From assembly GCF_031143425.1 (NCBI RefSeq), contig NC_090445.1:1574526049-1574590048 (forward strand): a stretch of 64,000 nt of DNA. Direction: 5' to 3'. The notes below the pieces were generated by a model. The model saw only the letters and a program-made list of their open reading frames with translations. It did not search any database and had not been told where the DNA came from. Of this stretch, positions 57,240 to 64,000 are shown in pieces. Every line of letters begins with the position of its first letter. Positions within the stretch are counted from its first letter, which is position 1. A program made the position numbers and the translations under genes. This stretch comes from Pleurodeles waltl. Lineage: Eukaryota > Chordata > Amphibia > Caudata > Salamandridae.

Positions 57240-59060
57240 CCACGACATTTCTAGAAACTAGAAACCCAGGGGAGTCCACTAAGGTGTGACTTGTGTGGAT
57301 TCCCCAAAGTTTTCCTACCCAGAATACTCTGCAAAAGTGAAAAGTTGAATAAAAACTCATTTTTTTCTTGCATTTCTGTCACACAAACTACAGGAATATG
57401 CTGGGGATCCACAACATTCCTACCACCCAGTGTTTCCCCACCTGTCCTGATAAAAGCGCTACCCCACTTGAGTGCCTGTTTCTAGTGCCTGCATCAGGAA
57501 TAGATCACCCCAAGGTCAACAGTTGCCCTCATGTGAGGACCAACATTGACCGTTGTGTGGTCTATTCCTGACACGGGCACTGGGCCTACCCACACAAGTG
57601 AGGTACCATGTTTACCGGGAGACTTGGGGGAATGCTGGGTGGAAGGAAATTTGTGGCTGCTCTCAGAGTCCAGAACTTTCTATCACTGAAATATGAGGAA
57701 AAGTATTTTTTGCCAAATATTTAGGTTTGCAAAGGATTCTTGGTAATACTGTAGAACCTGGTGAGAGTGCCAAAAGTGAACCCATCCTGGGTTCCCCTAG
57801 GTGTCTAGTTTTCGAAAATGCACAGGTTTGGTAGGCTTTTATAGCTACCGGCTGAGCTAGAGACCAAAACCCACAGCTAGGCACTTTCCAAACAACACGT
57901 CAGTTTTCAATGTAAAAATTTGATGCAAAAAATAGGTTAGTTTTCTTTGAGAAAATGTGATGTGTCCATGTTGTGTTTTGGGGCATTTCCTGTTGCGGGC
58001 ACTACGCCTACCCACACAAGTGAGGTACCATTTTTATCAGAAGACTTGGGGGAATGCTGGGTGGAAGGAAGTTTGTGGCTCCTCTCAGATTCCAGAACTT
58101 TCCATAACCAAAATGTGAGGAAAACGTGTTTTGTTTTACCAAGTGTTGGGGTTTGCAATGGGTTCTGGGTAACAGAACCTGGTGAGAGCCCCAGAAGTCA
58201 CCCCATTCTGAATTTCCCTAGATGTCTAGTTTAAAAAAATGTATATGTTTGCTAGGTTTCCCTAGGTGCCGGCAGAGCTAGAGGCCAAAGACCACAGCTA
58301 GACACTTTGCAAAAAATAGGTTAGTTTTCTTTGAGAAAATGTGATGTGTCCATGTTGTGTTTTGGGGCATTTCCTGTTGCGGGCACTAGGTCTACCCACA
58401 CAAGTGAGGTACCATTTTTATCAGAAGACTTGGGGGAATGCTGGGTGGAAGGAAGTTTGTGGCTCCTCTCAGATTCCAGAACTTTGCAGCCCCCCGAAAT
58501 ATGAGGGAAAAGTGTTTTTTTTGCCAAGTTTCGAGGTTTGCAAAGGATTCTGGGTAACAGAACCTTAAGAGAGCCCCACACGTCACCCCATTCTGAATTT
58601 CCCTAGGTGTCTAGTTTCCAAAAATATATAGGTTTGGTAGGTCTCCGTATGTGCCGGATGAGATAGATGCCAAAATCCACAGGTAGGCACTTAGCAAAAA
58701 ACACATCCGTTTTCATTGGATTCCAGAACTGTGCAGCACCGAAATCTGAGGAAAAAGTGTTTTTTTAGCCAAATGCTGAGGTTTGCAAAGGATTTTGGGT
58801 AACAGAACCTGGTGAGAGCCCCACAAGTCACCCCATCTTTGATTCCCCTAGGTGTCTAGTTTTAAAAAATGCAGAGGTTAGGTAGTTTCCCTATGTGTCA
58901 GCTGAGCTAGAGGCCAAAATCCACAGCTGGGCACTTTCCCAAAAACACATCAGATTTCAATGTAAAAATGTGATATGTCCATGTTGCGTTTCCTGTCTCG
59001 GGCATTAAGCCTACCCACCCAAGTGAGGTACCATTTTTATCGGGATACGTAGAGGAATAC
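57240..59060. repeat. Internal repeats and fold-back of the piggyBac-like element
   Basis: A roughly 385-420 bp unit with AAGTGAGGTACCATTTTTAT, GACTTGGGGGAATGCTGGGT and CTCAGATTCCAGAACTTT recurs at about 57595, 58017 and 58402, with a fragment at 59020. Left of 57490 the unit is inverted (CCACCCAGTGTTTCCCC, TACCCCACTTGAG), and the centre around 57490-57570 is an inverted repeat (GTGCCTG..TCAGGAATAGA / TCTATTCCTGACACGGGCAC). The same units occur at 35690-36600. Confidence 0.7.
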
Positions 59061-60133
59061 AGAATAGCAGAACAAGTGTTATTGCCCCTTGTCTTTCTCT
59101 ACATTCTTTCCTTCCAAATGTAAGGCTGAGTGTAAAAAAGATGTCTATTTGAGAAAAACCCTGTAATTCACTTGCTGGTATGGGCACGCCGGAAATCAGA
59201 GATGTGCAAATAACCACTTCTTCTCAACACCTTATCTTGTGTCCATTTCGGAAATACAAAGGTTTCCTTGATACCTATTTTTCGCTCTTTATATTTCACC
59301 AAACAAATTACTGTTCACCCGGTACACAATGAAAACCCATTGCAAGATGCAGCTCCTTTATTGGCTCTGGGTACCTAGGGTTCTTGATGAACCTACAAGT
59401 CCTATATATCTACACAACCAGAGGATTCCAGCAGACATAATAGTATATTATTTTTGAAAATATGACATTGCAGTAAGAAGTTACAGAGTAAAACGTGGAG
59501 AAAAATGGCTGTTTTTTCACCTCAACTTCTTTTTTTTTTATTTCAGCTGGTATTTTCTGTAGGAAAGCCTTATAGGGTCTACACAAATGACCCCTTGCTA
59601 AATTCAGAATTTTGTCTACATTCCGGAAATGGTAAGCTGTCCGGGATCCAGCATTGGTTTCACAACCATTTCTGTCACTAACTGGAAGGAGGCTAAAAGC
59701 ACAAAAAAATGAAAAAAACGGGGTATGTCCCAGTAAAATGCCAGAATTGTGTTGAAAAATGTGGTTTTCTCATTCAAGTCTGCCTGTTCCTAAAAGCTGG
59801 GAAGATGGTGATTGTAGCACCACAAACTCTTAGTTAATGCCATTTTCAGTGAAAAAAACACATGCTTTCTTGTGCAGCCCTTTTTTCCCATTTTTCTGAA
59901 AAAAACTAAATTGTATCTGTATTTTGGCTAATTTCTTGGTCTCCTCCAGGGGAACCCACAAACTCTGGGTACCTTTAGAATTCCTAGGATATTGGAAAAA
60001 ATGACGCAAATATGGCATGGATAGCCTATTTGGACAAAATGTTATGAAGGCCTAAGCGCGAACTACCCCAAATAGCCAAAAAAGGGCTCAGAACTGGGGG
60101 GGGGGGGGTGAGGCCCAGCAGCTAAGGGGTTAA

Positions 60134-61490
60134 TCCACCCCAATCCATTCCACATTAATACATCCTACATCCTACTCAAGTCCAATCCACCACACAATTC
60201 AAACTACCTTAATCTAACCTACTCCAATCCAGTCCACCCCTCTCCAATCCTATCCACTCCACACTGATGTAGTCCATCCCAGTCCAATCCACCCCACTCC
60301 AATCCACCCCATCCCAATCCAATCCACCCCAATCCACCTCAATCTGATCTACCCCAATTCTCTCCAATTAATCCACCCCACACCACTCCAATCCACCCCA
60401 CCCTGCCTTAATCCATACCACTCAATCCAATCAACCTCTCTCCAATCTGATCCTCCCCAATCTGATCCACCCCACTATGCCAAGCCAATTCAACCCACGC
60501 CACTCCAATGCACCTCGCCTTTATGCAATCCACCCCACCACAATCCACACCTCCATCCCGCCCCAGTCTACCCCACTCTACTCCAATCCATTCCACTCTA
60601 CCCCAATCCAATGCAACCCACCCAATCCAGTTTAGTCCACTGCATTCCAATCCATTCCATCCAGCCTACCCCACTCCAATCCACACCAATCCAGTTCAAT
60701 CTACCCTACCCCACCTGACCCCATGCCAGTCCACTCCACTCCAATCCACTCCACCACACTCCAAACCACCTGACCCCACGCCAATCCACCCCACTCCAAT
60801 CCACCCAGCTCCATTCTACCCAAATCCAATCCACCCTAATCCAATCCAACACACCCCACTTCAGTCCAATCACCCACCCCACTTAAATCCAATCCATCTG
60901 ACTGCAGCCCAGCACACCCAAATCCAATCCATCCCACCCTATTTCAATCCACCTCACTCCAATTCACCCCACTCCACCTCACCCCACTCCAATCCACACC
61001 ACTCACTTCAATCCACCACACTCTATCCCAATCCAATTCACCCAACCACATCCCAGTTCAGTCCACCCCACTCCAGTCCTATCCATCCAGGCCACTTCAC
61101 TTCACTTCACTCCAATCCACCCCACTTCAATCCAGTTCACTCCATCCCACTCCAATCCAGTGAATCCAATCCACCCCACTTCATTCCAATCCACTCCAGG
61201 CCAAACTAATCCACCACACTCCAATCAAATCCACCCCACTTCACCCCAACCCAATCCACCCCAACCCAGCCCTATCACTCCAATCCAAACCACTCACCCA
61301 ATCTAGTCTAATCTACCCCACTTGAATCCACCCCAATCCAATCCACCGCACCCAATTTCAGTCCACCCCAGTCCAATCCACCCCAGTCCACTTAGTCCAC
61401 CCCATTCTACTGTGATCCAATCCACCCCACAACCGCAATCCACTCCAATCCACTCCACATTATTCCACCACACTCCAGTCTATGACACTC
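60134..61490. repeat. C/A-rich satellite, right block
   Basis: Same CCACTCCAATCCACCCCA-type array as 53521-55402, with more AATCCACC and CCACTTCA variants. It ends in non-repetitive CACTCTA/GACACTCT motifs by about 61600. Confidence 0.9.
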
Positions 61491-61674
61491 TCTGCCACTG
61501 AACCAGTGAACTCTACTCCCCTCTACAAGACTCTGCACGCCCTACTCCACTCTACGACACTTCAACAAATCCACTCTATGACACTCTACTCCCCCACTCC
61601 ACTCTGACACTGCACACCACTTGTAGACATGCTGAACCGTAGCCACACTGGTGTACAACATGGCAAAACACCTT

Positions 61675-61718
61675 GCCAAAGCCAATAGCTCTTGTATAGG
61701 CGAGACCTATTGGCTTTG
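61675..61718. repeat. Short hairpin repeat
   Basis: CAAAGCCAATAG (61677-61688) pairs perfectly with CTATTGGCTTTG (61707-61718). The right arm, with flanking GCGAGAC and AATGCTTGTT, is also found near 23256-23288. Confidence 0.75.
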
Positions 61719-61719
61719 C

Positions 61720-63140
61720 TAATGCTTGTTGCAATTTGTTGTTGTTCTTGACGTTGGATTTTCCCATACTCATCAGCTTTAATAAAGCATTCTTAAACAA
61801 AAAATGCATATATTTGGAGTTAGCTATAGAAAATCTCTACATAATTACCTTTTGATATTTCGGCCTATATATTCTGGCTATAATATTTTGTGTCATTGAG
61901 ATCTCCATCTCGATATTCCAGGAGCACAACTGTATTTCTGTAGAATTAATTTATCTCCATTGTTATCAGCTGAAATGTTATTTGCATCTAAATACTTGAT
62001 CCATAAATCACACCAGGTCATCCTGTTTACTGTAAATAACTATTAAAGCCATTTAATGTTCACGAGAGAGTACTTAAGTGTATTGCTAATTAAAATGAAC
62101 CGATCCTACAGGTCCTGTACCATCAGCAGGCACTGTTCTATGGTTCATTTTTATTCCTTTATATATTTTTTTATTTCTAACAGACTTTATAATAACAATA
62201 ATGAGAAGAGCTTGGCTTTTGATAATAAACCCACCTGTTTTAAGGGTGTGGCCTTCGCATTCCCACCATGCCTTTGGAAGGAGTAAATCCCCAACCTTAT
62301 TTAGAGTTGGAACGACCTAAAAAAAGTGTATGAATCCCCAAAAAACTCTCAAGTTGGTTGGATGTGTACAAGCTGCCCAGATCATCCCGGTTCTAGAATG
62401 CCTATTCTCCATCAATGGTATCAGATTTATTCCCCTGTAAATGTATGCCGTATTATGTCATATTCCATGTGTGTAATATTAATACAAATGTGAATGTGCT
62501 TTTTAAAATCAAGCGAATTGTCCATGTAAGCTGAACTTACATGTTCAAATGCCTTTGTATTGGGGCACATTTCCAGTGAAAGGAGAATGTCACAGAGAAA
62601 AATACGATGGAATAATTTTGCCTAATATGCACCACTTGATCCATTCGAGCATATTAAAATCTTGAGTATTAGAGATGTAAAATGCCTCGTTTGCCCGTCT
62701 TGCAAACTTCAGAGAGTAAGAAAAACGGTGTTCATAACTTTCTTCTTTAGCATCCTTGTGTGCCCTATAGTGTGTCATTATTTTAAAGTTCAAAATGTTG
62801 TTGGTTTGTTCTCATTAACACTTAAACATAGCTCTGCATAGTAAAAACACTGGAGTACTTTCCTCAATGACATTTTTCCATGTTTAATGACACCTCTCAG
62901 GTGACTACTCAGGGCGTGGCTTGGAATGGATGTGCTGCTGCAAAACAAACATTTAAACAGTCTGTTATTTCACACGTTCTACTTGTTTTTCTCTTTGATA
63001 AAAGGGGGTGCTGCTGCTCCTCCAGCACCCTTAGTCCCAGTCCCTTAGGCACTGAAATCAATAAAGGTGCAGAACGAGCTTATGCCAGTATTGATTCTAG
63101 ATCAGTGAAGTGCCCACTGTCCAAACCTGAGATCAAACTG
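61720..63140. other. Unassigned AT-rich DNA
   Basis: No gene is recognised. GGGTGCTGCTGCTCC/AGCACCC near 63004-63030 is a small hairpin. Confidence 0.3.
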
Positions 63141-63149
63141 CATGTACAG

Positions 63150-63560
63150 AAGTAACCATAACTCGTGCTCTAAAGTAACAGTAACTTGCCCCCCTGCCAT
63201 GCACAGTGTTGCCATCATTGATGTCATTTCAGATGTTGCAGTGATATTATCAATGATGTCATAGAGCATGTCATGAGTGATGTAATATATGAGGTAAATA
63301 GCAGTGCATGGCAAGGGCAAGAGTTATAGTTACTTCAGAGCACAAGTAATAGTTACTTGAGATAACTATAACTGACAAACATTTGGTGGGTTTGTTAGTT
63401 TAAAATTGTATTTTTAACTTATATTTCCGCATAACTATAATGTCCCTATAGCCTTTGTTTTCTTTTACTGAATTTCTTAGTTTTTTTAATGTAAAGTAGG
63501 ATATTGTTACAATTCCTAACTATAAAGTCATTTATACCTTTGTTTTTTTCAGTAACTATC
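63150..63560. repeat. Dispersed repeat, copy 2, with fold-back
   Basis: 63152-63207 and 63304-63360 form inverted arms (GTAACNATAAC, TGCTCTNAAGTAAC, GCCATGCAC), about 80 percent matched by eye. The right part (TTATAGTTACTT, AACTATAATGTCCCTATAGCC) matches the inverse of 48740-48930. Confidence 0.6.
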
Positions 63561-64000
63561 TCTTTTTTTATAACATACAGTAAGATATTCATCTCCAGGC
63601 GTTGTGTGGTGCAGGGCACCCATTATCATGCAGACACACTGCTATATCATGTAACAATATAAAGGGTATCATTTAAAGTAAGGCAGACCTACTGGGTCAG
63701 AAAACCAAAATATAAAACACGGCCTATTGGCTTTATCAGGTAGTCAGCACATCAACATATACAAAACAGACCCATTGGCTTTGTCAAAAAGTCTCCAATA
63801 ACTATAATCAAATGTATATTTTATAAGTTCACACACACATAGCATTTCACATCACTTGGGAAGATTCAAAGCAATGTTTGATAATGCAATGTTAATAAAA
63901 GTGATTGTTTTGTAAACAATTTTTTTAATTGAGCAGGATAGAAGAGAAAAAAATGCATCACATGGGATCTAGTTCAATATGAAATAAACCATCCATCACT
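63561..64000. other. Unassigned AT-rich DNA
   Basis: GGCCTATTGGCTTT (63722) and CCCATTGGCTTTG (63769) echo the hairpin motif at 61707. Nothing else is recognised. Confidence 0.3.

Larger units (their letters stand above)
55407..60129 (+). mobile_element. piggyBac-like transposon inserted in the satellite
   Basis: It is flanked by TTAA on both sides (55403-55406 and 60130-60133), the piggyBac target. The satellite resumes on each side. Terminal sequences are CCTCTTGGGTGCAGG on the left and CCCCTTAGCTGCTGG on the right (minus strand), a short imperfect TIR. A plus-strand frame from 56773 looks like a piggyBac transposase N-terminus, consistent with a 5' end at the left. The catalytic DDD domain is absent and replaced by repeated units, so the element is non-autonomous. 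Confidence 0.72.

Overview
The window looks like intergenic DNA from a very large vertebrate genome, most likely a salamander and probably a salamandrid newt such as Pleurodeles. That assignment is an inference from repeat content: a long Harbinger DNA transposon with several matching short derivatives, DIRS-like, Gypsy and L1-type retrotransposons, very long solo LTRs, and almost no unique coding sequence. No host protein-coding gene, rRNA or tRNA could be supported. There are no bacterial features.

Layout. 1-2895 is a decayed DIRS-like retrotransposon (reverse transcriptase and tyrosine recombinase remnants). A 9.3 kb Harbinger transposon (2899-12233, 3-bp TAT target duplication) is inserted into or beside its 3' end. 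It carries a disrupted HARBI1-like DDE transposase (+) and two separate, spliced Myb/SANT-like genes (-). One of these is divergent from the transposase and has a long tail encoded by a minisatellite. Three further minisatellites lie near the left end. 12.2-19 kb is decayed repeat DNA with a hAT end, AT-rich DNA and fold-back structures. An internally deleted L1 lies at about 20.1-22.3 kb (-). Hairpin-rich repeats follow. A fairly young Gypsy element occupies 26.3-31.5 kb (-), with one gag-pol frame broken by only two stop codons.

Right half. 32-43 kb holds Harbinger-type MITEs, an L1 ORF1 fossil (+), a piggyBac-like fold-back element with another MITE inside it, and an L1 ORF2 fossil (+) cut by two MITEs at TTA targets. 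43-45.9 kb is composite repeats and microsatellites. 45878-48708 is a solo LTR (5-bp CAGGG duplication) with a Harbinger MITE nested inside it. A second internally deleted L1 (-) spans about 49.6-52.7 kb. A C/A-rich pentamer-like satellite (53.5-61.5 kb) is split by a 4.7 kb piggyBac-like element inserted at TTAA. The last 2.5 kb is AT-rich with one inverted-repeat family.

How the parts relate. The full-length Harbinger would need its transposase plus a Myb-like partner to move. The MITEs share its terminal GGG(G/C)(G/C)TCATTA start, CTGGCGG-type subterminal motifs and 3-bp TTA/TAT duplications, so they are plausible passengers of the same machinery. The nesting order gives relative ages: L1, DIRS and satellite DNA are oldest, then piggyBac and solo LTR, with Harbinger elements among the latest arrivals.
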